Source of the DNA: Chitinophagales bacterium
GTDB taxonomy: Bacteria > Bacteroidota > Bacteroidia > Chitinophagales > Saprospiraceae
Reading direction: 5' to 3'
NCBI GenBank assembly: GCA_022360175.1
Contig: JAKSDI010000053.1
Coordinates: 1 to 64,000, forward strand
Length of the DNA: 64,000 nucleotides
The notes under the pieces are model-generated. The model was not told the DNA's origin, did no database searches, and was given only the letters and a program-made list of their open reading frames with translations. The position numbers and the translations under genes are program-made. Within the stretch, counting starts at the first letter, position 1. Each line of letters starts with the position of its first letter. Below are positions 35,916 to 45,153 of the stretch, one piece after another.

Positions 35916-38900
35916 ATGCTAAAATCAAAAATTAGTGCGCTCTTTCTTATGTTTTGCGCTTGTACATTATTAGGTGCTTATATACCACTGGATAAAATAC
36001 ATAATAATCCAGAATATAGCACCAATGATGAACTTGTCAATAATGTACAAACATCAACAAATAACAAAAGAGGTTTAGTAGATGATGGATGTAAAAGACA
36101 TTGTGGAGTAATTACAAAAAAGAATAATGCTACTTTCCAAGCAAATGATGGTAGAGCTATATTTCTCGATCGCTTTGGAAATGCTTATACAAAAGAAGAG
36201 TTATCTGTTGATCGTAGCATGATGAAATGTCCAGATGCAGGGTATTTTGCACTGGAGTTTTTATCAGGATTTACTCCTGAAGAGGAAGCTACTATTTGTC
36301 AGGTTTTTACGGATGTATCCGATCTGATTATTCCGCAATCTCAACTTTCGGATATTACTGTTCCTATTCGTATAAGAAAAGATGATTTGATTGGAGGAGC
36401 TTATGGTGCAGCTACAGCTTTTTATCGGGCAGATTTACCTTCAGGGGGCTGTGGGGTCGAACAAAATATGGTATGGGAACATATAAACACTTCCGCAGAT
36501 TTTGATCATTTTCTACAAACAGGAGATGTTGCTGGAGAATATATTGTGAATTCAAACCTTGGTTCAGAAAATAGCTGGCATACATTAGATATGGATAATG
36601 ATGGAGATTTTGATGATCCTCAGGTAGCAAGTGGAAATATTGATTTGTACTCTGTTACCTTACACGAAATTATGCACATGCTGGGCTTTACTTCTAGGAT
36701 TACTCCTGATGGTTCTCCTCTAAATGGATTTTATTCTTTTTGGGATCAACAATTATTTAGTAATATTTCAGCATTGCCTGCTCCTTCCAGTAGCCCATTG
36801 TCTTTTATTGTACCTGTGGCAAATGATCCTGATTGCTGTGATGCTCATGAATATAATAGTGGAATTGGAGCGACTCCTTCAGCATTAAACCTGGCATGTA
36901 ATGCAGGAAGTCAGGCTCCTGCTTTCTATCAATTCGGGCCCAATTCAGCAGATGTAGCAACTGTATTTGGTGATTACGCACCCGGAGTTATTAATGATCC
37001 ATTAGATGAAATGATTAATATTCTTAGTCATCTAAATAGTGAATGTGATGGGGTTGAATATTATGTGATGGACTCAGGTTTTGGTGATGGAGAAGACAGG
37101 AGAGTACTGGCAGATACAGAATTAGCCATTCTGTGCAATTTGGGCTATGACCTGAATCCTATCGAAGCAAATGTTACGATTTGTGAACCGGCCTGTCATG
37201 TAGTTGCAATGGATCACTTTATTACTATTCCATCGGATGCTGTTGGTAATGACATTCAAGTTACACTTCTATTTTCCGACCTAATAGCTAATGGGTATGT
37301 TCCAAGTAGCAATTATACCATCGTTGTGACGGATGTAGACCCTTTTGCTAATATCCTAATTGAGGAGGTGTCAGATGGGGTTAGAGTTAGTAATATGCAG
37401 CCAGGTTACTCCTATTCTTTACAATATAGTATAACAATAGACGATGTATTGTGCCAGGCCTGCGATGAAGGTAATATTACTATTATAGTTGAAATGGATG
37501 GAAATGATACCACGGTACCTACTATTGTTGACTGCGATAATACCGCCAACCTTCTCCCATGGGGTAATTTTGAAAGTTTTCCCGCTGAAGGAACAGAAGG
37601 TTTCTTGAGTACTTATAACTTACCAATTTGCGACCCTCTGGGAATAAATACAATACTTAGCCAAAATTCTCCTGGCGTAGTAACTGCTAGTTCGAGCCAG
37701 ATGGGATACTTAAGAGGAAAAATAGCTGGCGATAATCAATCTACTACTAACTGTGAATCCATTTATTTCCCGCTAAGCAAACCAATAAGCCCAGGTTGTA
37801 CAGCTTCATTTTCTTTAGATTATCGGACTCATTATGATTTTTCAAATGGAGATGTAGGAAACATTCAGGTTTATTTATCTCATAGCCAGCCTTGCGTGAT
37901 GCCTGAATATGCGGATTGTGGTACTCCTGATCCTGCTGATGGATTTCAGTGTATTGAGAGTGGCATTGAAATTTGGTCTCCTATTAGCAGCCCAATAACT
38001 CATAATGGAGCTCCCTGGACGAATAATACTCCTCATGAGATTACCTATATTGTAATATCAAACAATGCTAATGCTATTTATTCAGGAACTGCAGGACAGG
38101 GTAGTGCTCCTGTGTTGATAGATAATATTATGGTTACTCAGGAATGTGCAAATACCCTGACCGTTACCCCAACAGTGGAAGCAGAATGCTACAATGGAGG
38201 CATTATCATTGACTATGAAGTGTGCCTTAGCGGTACAGATACGGACCCCCGTGATGTGGATTTAACCTTAAACCTACCTAATGTTCCTGGAGTCTCATTT
38301 GGGAATGGCGATTTTTCAGGCACCGAATTAACACTTGTAGGGGTAGAGCCAGGAGCAGAAAACTGTCAGACAGTGCGTTTGATTTTAAATACCCAAGGCA
38401 GTGTACTTGGAGAAGGTAATGAATTTGATATATCACTGGATGCTACGGCTTATGCTAGTTGTTTTGAAGGCCCGGTGGAAACATCATTGGTATTGAGCTC
38501 TTGTACGATTGGTACGATCACCCCGACAGTACAGGAGGAGTGCTACAATGGAAGCATTATAGTAGATTATGAAATATGCCTTAATGGCACAGATATGGGG
38601 CCTTTTGATGTTGATTTGACTTTGAACTTGCCTAATATTCCTGGAGTCTCATTTGGTGATGGTGATTTTACTGGCTCGCAATTAACGCTTGAAGGAATGA
38701 TGCCAGGAGTAAGCAACTGCCAGACAGTGCATTTAGTTTTAAATACCCAGGGTAGTGCACTGGAAAATGGTGACGAATATACCATTTTACTAGATGCTAT
38801 AGCAGGTGATATCTATTTTGAAAACCCAGTAGAGACTTCATTGATATTAAGCTCTTGCATAATTGGAACTATCACACCGACCGTATTGGCAGAGTGTCAT

Positions 38901-41558
38901 GATGCTGGCATTATAATTGATTATGAGATATGTCATAGCGGTACGGGGCCCCATGATGTAGATTTAAGCTTAAGCTTACCTAATGTTCTCGGAGTGTCGT
39001 TTGGCGATGGCGATTTTTCTGGCCCTCAATTGACAATTGGGGGAGTAGACAATTGTCAGACGGTACGTTTAATTTTAAACACTCAGGGTAGTGAACTAGA
39101 AGACGGTGACGAATATACCATATTGCTCGATGCTATGGCAGATGATATTTATTTTGAGAATCCATTAATAACATCATTGGTATTGAGTCCTTGTGTGATT
39201 GGTTGTAAAACGCCTGAGGCCGGTTTTACTTACACAAGTGATTGCGAAGAAGGTACATTTACCCTTACTGCTAATGATCCCTCCGGTTTACACAATTGGA
39301 CGGTCAATGGAGTATACTATTTTGGAAACCCGTTGACGCTTCCTATCCTTGATCTTGCATCCAATGATACCTATACGATCGAACATTCGGTACTAAATGA
39401 GTGTCTGGAAACAGATGCAGAGCTAAGAGATATTCTAATTACCTCCTGTAGCTTTACTTGCCCATGCGAAGGCCCCAATGCCATTAATATTAAAGCAGGA
39501 AATGGAATCTCATTTACTGAAATTGATTTGTTAGATCCATTAATATCTACTGGCCCTGATGGAAAAGTTTTAGCTGCTCAGGATTACTGCATTTCATTGG
39601 TTGGAAAATTATTAATTGATGATATAGAGCCAAACGCAGCCTTGTATGACCTTTTGTTTGAAGTTGGTGAGTTGCGTATGAATCCAGGTGCAGAGATTAT
39701 TATAGGGAAATTTGCCAATGTTTCGATAAGTGGAGCTGATGATGGAATCAATACAAGTGAAATCTATGGGTGTGATTATATGTGGAGCGGGATTGTCATA
39801 GAGAATGAAGCTTCCCTAGAGTTGCAGCATTTATTGATTCAGGACGCACAACATGCTGTTAGACTCAATGATAATAGTACACTACAGGTAGATAATAATA
39901 CATTTAGCCGAAACTTCATAGGAATTTATCACCTCGATGACAGTGAAATTAACATCACTGAATATTCAAATACATTTGATGGGAATGCTCCATTATTACC
40001 TCCATATGATGAGTTTGCAGTACCTCCATACCAGATTCAGGCAAGAAGTGCAGCTGGTATTTTTTTCAGATCAATAGGTTCAGGTGCACAGGCAACTTGC
40101 TTTTTTGGAAGTGATAGTGAGTCAAAATCTATTTATAGAGATTTGCCTGTTGGAATAAGTGGTTATGGTAATGCAAATATCGAAATCAAAAACTCTGAAT
40201 TTACTAATATCTGGAGCACTGCGGGAGTGGATTATCCAATAGAAGGAATTGCTGTTGGTTATAGAGGCTTCCTTCAATCTGCTTCCAATATATCTATAAA
40301 TGGAACAACAGGAAGCATTCAACCAGTATTTGAAAGCTGCCAAACCGCGATTGATATTAATAGAGGAGCAGTTTCGATTACAAACACCCAGCTAGCAAAT
40401 TGTGAAACGGGTTTTTCTGTCAGTAATGTAACGGGAAGGCCATTAGATATTAGTGATAACGAATTGGTGTTTTTTGATACAGGTATAGAGTTAACAGACA
40501 ATGATGATGCCTCCAGCTTTACCGTGTCTAATAATGTGATGAAGAAAGTATTGGCTTATGGTAGCCTGGCATATGGCGGTAATGGGATAAATATAGAGGA
40601 AGAACTTGGCAGATCTGGCGATGACTTCGCTACTGTTCAGGGCAATGAAATCTACCTTGCTGCCGGACTGGAAGGTACCGCAATTTTTGCTGATAGATCA
40701 AGCAATCTTCGTATACTTGATAATGCACCAATTCAGCTTCGCCGGTCTTCAAATGATATCGGGATTAACATGATGAATGGAATCGGAAATCTGGTGGATG
40801 GCAACGAAATCTATAATGTAGCTGATGGTGGTGAGCCGGGTTCAAGGACAGGCTTAATAGTTGAGAATACGACAAAGACAACCTATTCTTGTAATAACTT
40901 TTACGAGTTACATACTGGAGCAAGATTTGTTGCAGGTAATTGTAGTGATACAGATTTCCAGAATAACTACTTTAAACCTCCAATGGCTTATGGATTGTAT
41001 TATGAAGATGGCCTTACTATAAACACACAAGAGTGGCGTGCAAATCGGTGGGGCGGTAAAGCCAGTTTTTATACCGAATATGCCGCTTACAATGAAATTA
41101 CTCCTGCAAATGACGATGCGATAATCGCGCAACGTTATCTGGTACATAGCCCTTCAAATGGTTTTTTCCCTCCAAGCATACATTTGCCAAATTATGGAGG
41201 TAGTGAACCTTGGTTTGTATTGGATAATTCGGGCTCGATTCCATTATGTCAAACAGAAGGTGTGGTGCCGCCTGGCGGAGATAAAGCATTAAATGAAGGA
41301 AATACTGGCATGCCACAATTAATGCATATTTTCCCTAACCCAGTTCGAGATCTGTTGACAATTGATCTAAGCTTATCAGAGTCAGCTGATTTATTGGTGA
41401 TGAATAATCTGGGGCAAGTGATGTTAAAGGATAGATTGGATGCTGGCAATTATTCAAAGCAAATAGATGTATCCTCTTTTGCAGAGGGAGTGTATTATAT
41501 ACAATTGATCACAAGAGATGCAAATAACCTTTCAAAAAAGGTGGTTGTTTTGCATTAA
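35916..41558 (+). CDS. Giant T9SS-exported zincin / repeat / beta-helix protein
   Basis: 1880 residues. A signal peptide is followed by a zincin region with HEIMHMLGF (H250, E251, H254), the metzincin-type helix. The residue where HExxHxxGxxH enzymes have the third His is Ser, so the third ligand must lie elsewhere, as in leishmanolysin-like M8 peptidases, or the domain is inactive. Next come linkers with paired cysteines and three ~115-residue tandem repeats (about 747-1093), each with TVTPTV..EC, DYE-C, PNVPGVSFG-GDF and NCQTVRLILNTQGS. A PKD-like stretch is followed by a right-handed beta-helix (about 1180-1700) and a type A sorting domain (IFPNPVRDLLTIDLS...GVYYIQL). It is probably a cell-surface protease or adhesin. 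Confidence 0.8.
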   Translation: MLKSKISALFLMFCACTLLGAYIPLDKIHNNPEYSTNDELVNNVQTSTNNKRGLVDDGCKRHCGVITKKNNATFQANDGRAIFLDRFGNAYTKEELSVDRSMMKCPDAGYFALEFLSGFTPEEEATICQVFTDVSDLIIPQSQLSDITVPIRIRKDDLIGGAYGAATAFYRADLPSGGCGVEQNMVWEHINTSADFDHFLQTGDVAGEYIVNSNLGSENSWHTLDMDNDGDFDDPQVASGNIDLYSVTLHEIMHMLGFTSRITPDGSPLNGFYSFWDQQLFSNISALPAPSSSPLSFIVPVANDPDCCDAHEYNSGIGATPSALNLACNAGSQAPAFYQFGPNSADVATVFGDYAPGVINDPLDEMINILSHLNSECDGVEYYVMDSGFGDGEDRRVLADTELAILCNLGYDLNPIEANVTICEPACHVVAMDHFITIPSDAVGNDIQVTLLFSDLIANGYVPSSNYTIVVTDVDPFANILIEEVSDGVRVSNMQPGYSYSLQYSITIDDVLCQACDEGNITIIVEMDGNDTTVPTIVDCDNTANLLPWGNFESFPAEGTEGFLSTYNLPICDPLGINTILSQNSPGVVTASSSQMGYLRGKIAGDNQSTTNCESIYFPLSKPISPGCTASFSLDYRTHYDFSNGDVGNIQVYLSHSQPCVMPEYADCGTPDPADGFQCIESGIEIWSPISSPITHNGAPWTNNTPHEITYIVISNNANAIYSGTAGQGSAPVLIDNIMVTQECANTLTVTPTVEAECYNGGIIIDYEVCLSGTDTDPRDVDLTLNLPNVPGVSFGNGDFSGTELTLVGVEPGAENCQTVRLILNTQGSVLGEGNEFDISLDATAYASCFEGPVETSLVLSSCTIGTITPTVQEECYNGSIIVDYEICLNGTDMGPFDVDLTLNLPNIPGVSFGDGDFTGSQLTLEGMMPGVSNCQTVHLVLNTQGSALENGDEYTILLDAIAGDIYFENPVETSLILSSCIIGTITPTVLAECHDAGIIIDYEICHSGTGPHDVDLSLSLPNVLGVSFGDGDFSGPQLTIGGVDNCQTVRLILNTQGSELEDGDEYTILLDAMADDIYFENPLITSLVLSPCVIGCKTPEAGFTYTSDCEEGTFTLTANDPSGLHNWTVNGVYYFGNPLTLPILDLASNDTYTIEHSVLNECLETDAELRDILITSCSFTCPCEGPNAINIKAGNGISFTEIDLLDPLISTGPDGKVLAAQDYCISLVGKLLIDDIEPNAALYDLLFEVGELRMNPGAEIIIGKFANVSISGADDGINTSEIYGCDYMWSGIVIENEASLELQHLLIQDAQHAVRLNDNSTLQVDNNTFSRNFIGIYHLDDSEINITEYSNTFDGNAPLLPPYDEFAVPPYQIQARSAAGIFFRSIGSGAQATCFFGSDSESKSIYRDLPVGISGYGNANIEIKNSEFTNIWSTAGVDYPIEGIAVGYRGFLQSASNISINGTTGSIQPVFESCQTAIDINRGAVSITNTQLANCETGFSVSNVTGRPLDISDNELVFFDTGIELTDNDDASSFTVSNNVMKKVLAYGSLAYGGNGINIEEELGRSGDDFATVQGNEIYLAAGLEGTAIFADRSSNLRILDNAPIQLRRSSNDIGINMMNGIGNLVDGNEIYNVADGGEPGSRTGLIVENTTKTTYSCNNFYELHTGARFVAGNCSDTDFQNNYFKPPMAYGLYYEDGLTINTQEWRANRWGGKASFYTEYAAYNEITPANDDAIIAQRYLVHSPSNGFFPPSIHLPNYGGSEPWFVLDNSGSIPLCQTEGVVPPGGDKALNEGNTGMPQLMHIFPNPVRDLLTIDLSLSESADLLVMNNLGQVMLKDRLDAGNYSKQIDVSSFAEGVYYIQLITRDANNLSKKVVVLH
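38155..39204 (+). repeat. Three in-frame tandem repeats (~350, 355, 335 nt)
   Basis: Units start near 38155, 38511 and 38866. Each encodes an extracellular beta-sandwich-like module (conserved-DUF11-like) with P-T-V-x-A-E-C at the start and SLVLSSC-IG at the end. The units are similar at the nucleotide level, indicating recent internal duplication. Confidence 0.8.
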
Positions 41559-41585
41559 AATTTGAAGGATGAAAATTTGATAATC

Positions 41586-41622
41586 ACAGCCCATAATTGC
41601 TAAGCGATTATGGGCTGTTTTT
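41586..41622 (+). terminator. Terminator of zincin/beta-helix gene
   Basis: A 12-bp stem, ACAGCCCATAAT (41586-41597) with ATTATGGGCTGT (41607-41618), followed by a T run. Confidence 0.9.
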
Positions 41623-41910
41623 ATTATAAAAGCATCTCACTTGATTATATCATTGTTGGGGCCGGAAAGTCAGAACGTGTTTAAAAATTGTTTTTGAACT
41701 CAAAGGATGGAATTTAAACACGGAAGTAGTTTAAACTATCTCACGTTTTAAAACCTATTCTCATCATCTCAACAGAAGGAAAGCTCATTCATGCTTGGGA
41801 AACCCAAATGCCCTTCTCATACATCCATATCCCCTTTTCGGAAAGTGGGCCTCATAAAATATCAGAAATATTGATTACTTGTGTTTCCCAACAGTGGATA
41901 TACTAAGCTA

Positions 41911-42118
41911 ATGCTTTGTTAACACTGAAAAGACGGGGAACGACTTTGGAGAAGTCTGAAGTTTATTGAAAGGATTATGCTGAAAGTTTCGACTTCGGAT
42001 GAAGTCGCAGATTCTGTTATTGGTACGACTTCATCCGAAGTCGAAAGCTTTTTTGCTCAGGCAAAAAAGATGTGATTTCTCCGAAATCATTACTTTGACA
42101 GCACTCTGCTTTTCTCAT
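41911..42118. repeat. Dispersed palindromic intergenic repeat, copy 3 (fullest)
   Basis: It contains an exact 18-nt inverted pair, 41990-42007 and 42026-42043, each arm being itself a palindrome (CGACTTC-GGAT-GAAGTCG). A CTTTTTTGC/GCAAAAAAG hairpin loop follows, with outer partial units GACTTTGGAGAAGTC (41942) and GATTTCTCCGAAATC (42074). Copies 1 and 2 are at 2748 and 17463. Confidence 0.8.
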
Positions 42119-42300
42119 TAGGTTATTAAAAGCCTTACAGTAGACAACATCATATAGCTTTATAATAAAAAAGGGGCTCACGACGTGCACTTATAAATCG
42201 GATTATGAAAAATTGTGTATTAGGTTTCAGTGACGCTTATTTTAAGATAGAGAATGAGTAAGGACCATTGAAAGTCGTTTCATACGACTTCAGTAAAAAC

Positions 42301-42335
42301 GGCCATCCCGAAATTACTTTGGGATGGCCTGCTTT
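42301..42335. terminator. Bidirectional terminator
   Basis: GGCCATCCC (42301-42309) pairs with GGGATGGCC (42321-42329). T-rich sequence follows on the plus side and GTTTTTACTG on the minus side, so it serves the minus-strand lipoprotein gene and blocks read-through from the left. Confidence 0.85.
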
Positions 42336-42863
42336 TTATTTATACGCTCCAAATGTCATATCTAACCTGGTTTCATAATCAAAAGCAGGAGTAAATGCGA
42401 GAAAGAATAGGACCTCCAGCCTGTATTCTTCTCTAATTAAATCCCTCCTGGCATTGCGAATACCAGGAAGAAGGTCAATTCTGTCATCGGGACGGTATTC
42501 TTGTAAATTCTCAATATAAAATACTTCATCTGCGTCACGGCAGGGATCTTCAGTATCTTCACATATACGTACGGAAATACTGTGTAGGAAGTTGTAATCC
42601 AATCCATCTAAAGAAGTTAACCGGGCAGAAATAGAAGTGATTTCATTGATGAGGGCAGTATCCGTACTATTTTCATCCAAATAAAAATCAATATTGGTGT
42701 TTACACCTCTGATGCCTAAGGCATAGGGTAGGAAAGGACTTTGCCCCGCCGGGATAGTGAAGTTAAAATTAGGGTAAAACATTTCAAATATCCGTTCCCT
42801 GTTGTCATTTCGGCACGCAGATATTAAGATTAGTAGTGTGATAAATGGATATATCCTTTTCAT
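42336..42863 (-). CDS. Lipoprotein of unknown function
   Basis: 175 residues with a lipoprotein signal (LLILISAC lipobox, Cys 17). The mature part is mainly beta-strand with one CEDTEDPC loop that could be disulfide-bonded. I do not recognise the family. It is isolated between a repeat-rich region and the ligase gene. Upstream (42864-43097) is a G/A-rich stretch with reiterated GTCGGRA-like heptamers and their complements, probably low-complexity decay. Confidence 0.6.
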   Translation of the reverse strand: MKRIYPFITLLILISACRNDNRERIFEMFYPNFNFTIPAGQSPFLPYALGIRGVNTNIDFYLDENSTDTALINEITSISARLTSLDGLDYNFLHSISVRICEDTEDPCRDADEVFYIENLQEYRPDDRIDLLPGIRNARRDLIREEYRLEVLFFLAFTPAFDYETRLDMTFGAYK

Positions 42864-43097
42864 AATTATATTTTACTTCTATAGAGTAACGAAATATTCT
42901 TTTAAAATTATTCGATCCTTTGGAATTAACGGCTATATTTAAGTCGGGAGTCAGAAGTCGGAAATCGGGAATTACTTGACCCGAAACCCGAAACTTGTCG
43001 TGAAGGCGAAGCGAATACAGCCTTTCATTGCCCAAAATCCGAAATTCGGAACAAATTTATAGAACACCTCATTATTTACTAAGTAAGCAGCAGACGT

Positions 43098-45029
43098 ATG
43101 GGCGAACAAAAAGTATCACTTGTCAACGATGAACAGGCCATGCAGCAATTTGTGAAAAAATTGTTGCGTGATATGCAGGCTATGGAATATATGTTGGATC
43201 ATGACTGGTTTGAATCAGATATGATTCGTATAGGTGCTGAGCAGGAAATGTGTCTTATCAATACTCGTACCTATAAGCCGACTACGATAGCTATGGAAGC
43301 ACTCGATCTAATGAAAGAACACGATTGGGTGGAGACGGAATTAGCAAAATTTAATTTAGAGACCAATCTTACTCCTCGCGTTTTTGAAGGTTCCTGTCTT
43401 AGCGACCTCGAGACTGAAAATAGAGAAAAACTGCAGATTATTAGTCAAAACCTCCATACACTGGGGTCTGAATTGGTACTTACGGGCATATTACCTACGC
43501 TACGTAAGTACGATCTGGAATTCTCCAATTTAACTCCTAAGAAGCGTTACTTTGCACTCATGGAAGCCATCAACAAGCAATTGATTGGCTCCGCGTATGA
43601 ATTAAGACTGAGTGGTATAGATGAGTTGCTGGTGCGCCATGATTCTCCTTTGTTGGAGGCTTGTAATACTAGCTTTCAGGTACACTTACAGGTAAGCCCT
43701 GCTGATTTTGTAGGCATGTACAATATTTCTCAGGCGCTGGCAGCTCCTGTTATGGCTATTGCAGCCAATTCTCCAATTGTATTTGGCAAACGGCTTTGGC
43801 ATGAGAGCCGCATTGCATTATTTCAACAGGCAATTGATGTGCGGACTACTCACAATCATATGAGAGAGCGTAGTCCTAGAGTGAACTTTGGGTCGGGTTG
43901 GCTAGACCAATCAATCATGGAAATATATCGGGAAGATATAGCTCGTTTTAGAGTATTACTTAGCGCAGATGTAGATGAAGATTCCATTGATTTGATAGGA
44001 AAAGGAAAGGTACCCAAGCTAAGAGCTTTACAGGTGCATAATTCGACCGTATACCGCTGGAATCGCCCGTGTTATGGAATTAGCGACAATGGGAAACCGC
44101 ATTTGAGGATTGAAAACAGAGTACTACCGGCTGGCCCCACTGTATTAGATGAGGTTGCTAATGCCGCCTTCTGGCTTGGAGCAGTGATTGGAATGCATGA
44201 AGCGGTGCCGGATATTCGCAAAGAATTATCCTGGGAGGATGCTCGCGACAATTTTGTCAAAGCTGCCAAATTTGGTATCGATTCTAAATTCAATTGGTTT
44301 GGCGAAAAGAAAATATCTGCTTGCGATTTGGTGTTGGAAGAATTACTCCCTTTAGCAAGGAAAGGCCTGGAAAGCCGAGATGTGAGAAAGAAAGATATTA
44401 AGCGTTACCTGGATGTGATAGAGCAGCGTGCCAAAAAACATATGAATGGTGCCCGCTGGCAATTGAGAGCCTTTACAAAATTGACCAAGGAAGTATCACG
44501 AGATGAAGCTCTTAGTGTGCTAACGGCCAGTATCGTAAAAAATCAGGCTGAAAACCAACCTGTTCATAAGTGGAAAATGCCAGAAGCTTCGGATTTGGTA
44601 GATTATAGGCCTACCAAATTATTGGTAGATGAATTTATGTCTACTGATTTGCTGACCGTTCAAAAAGATGACCTTATAGATTTGGTTGCGGAATTGATGA
44701 ACTGGAAAAAGATACGGTATATACCCGTAGAAGATTCGAAAGGGAACCTTTGTGGCCTGGTCACTAGCCGTACTTTACTCCGTTACTTCATCAATAAAAC
44801 TAAATTAAATGGTAAAGAATGCCATAGTGTAAAAGAGATTATGATAAATGATCCAATTACCATTGGGCCTAAAGCTACTATACTACAAGCAATGAAAATT
44901 ATGCGAAAGCATAAAATTGGGTGCTTGCCTGTAATTCAGGAAGAAGAATTGATTGGTGTAATTACGGAAATGGACTTTTTACGCATTTCTGGCAGATTGA
45001 TTGAGCGGTCGGAAAATGAAGAGCAGTAG
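43098..45029 (+). CDS. GCS2-type glutamate-cysteine ligase-like protein fused to CBS pair
   Basis: 643 residues. Residues ~35-430 belong to the GCS2 (YbdK/GshA-like carboxylate-amine ligase) family: RIGAEQEMCLI (nucleotide/Mg site), ELAKFNLETNLTP, CNTSFQVHLQV, NHMRERSPRVNFGSGW and RIENRVLPAGPTVLDEVAN. It would ligate an amino acid to glutamate with ATP; the true substrate is unknown. Residues ~530-640 are two CBS motifs (LVDEFMSTDLLTVQKDDLIDLVAELM and VKEIMINDPITIGPKATILQAMKIM), which bind adenine nucleotides. The fusion implies energy-state control. It is monocistronic with a terminator hairpin. Confidence 0.85.
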   Translation: MGEQKVSLVNDEQAMQQFVKKLLRDMQAMEYMLDHDWFESDMIRIGAEQEMCLINTRTYKPTTIAMEALDLMKEHDWVETELAKFNLETNLTPRVFEGSCLSDLETENREKLQIISQNLHTLGSELVLTGILPTLRKYDLEFSNLTPKKRYFALMEAINKQLIGSAYELRLSGIDELLVRHDSPLLEACNTSFQVHLQVSPADFVGMYNISQALAAPVMAIAANSPIVFGKRLWHESRIALFQQAIDVRTTHNHMRERSPRVNFGSGWLDQSIMEIYREDIARFRVLLSADVDEDSIDLIGKGKVPKLRALQVHNSTVYRWNRPCYGISDNGKPHLRIENRVLPAGPTVLDEVANAAFWLGAVIGMHEAVPDIRKELSWEDARDNFVKAAKFGIDSKFNWFGEKKISACDLVLEELLPLARKGLESRDVRKKDIKRYLDVIEQRAKKHMNGARWQLRAFTKLTKEVSRDEALSVLTASIVKNQAENQPVHKWKMPEASDLVDYRPTKLLVDEFMSTDLLTVQKDDLIDLVAELMNWKKIRYIPVEDSKGNLCGLVTSRTLLRYFINKTKLNGKECHSVKEIMINDPITIGPKATILQAMKIMRKHKIGCLPVIQEEELIGVITEMDFLRISGRLIERSENEEQ

Positions 45030-45062
45030 TTAAGTAAGTGATCAATTAAACAGCATATTAAT

Positions 45063-45096
45063 ACGCGACGGCATTTTCACTGAAATGTTGTCGCGT
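45063..45096 (+). terminator. Hairpin after GCS2-CBS gene
   Basis: A 14-bp stem with two G-U pairs (45063-45076 with 45083-45096) on a 6-nt loop, followed by TTCTTCTATT, a weak U tract. Confidence 0.65.
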
Positions 45097-45153
45097 TCTT
45101 CTATTATATTCTTTAATTTCTTTTAAAGCCCAATAAAAAATAACAAGCTAATA

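Larger units (their letters stand above)
41559..42335. other. Long intergenic region, terminators and repeats only
   Basis: 777 nt between convergent genes. It holds a terminator (41586-41622), an inverted repeat CGTGTTTAAA (41676-41685) / TTTAAACACG (41713-41722), the palindromic repeat copy 3 (41911-42118) and a second terminator (42301-42335). No coding frame is credible. Confidence 0.6.

Noticed and set aside
17463-42118. Palindromic repeats considered as CRISPR repeats
   Set aside because: Copies are kilobases apart with no regular spacers and no cas genes.
42942-43060. Reiterated GTCGGRA-like heptamers, considered as a CRISPR or tandem repeat
   Set aside because: Units are irregular, not evenly spaced, and occur on both strands; low-complexity sequence only.
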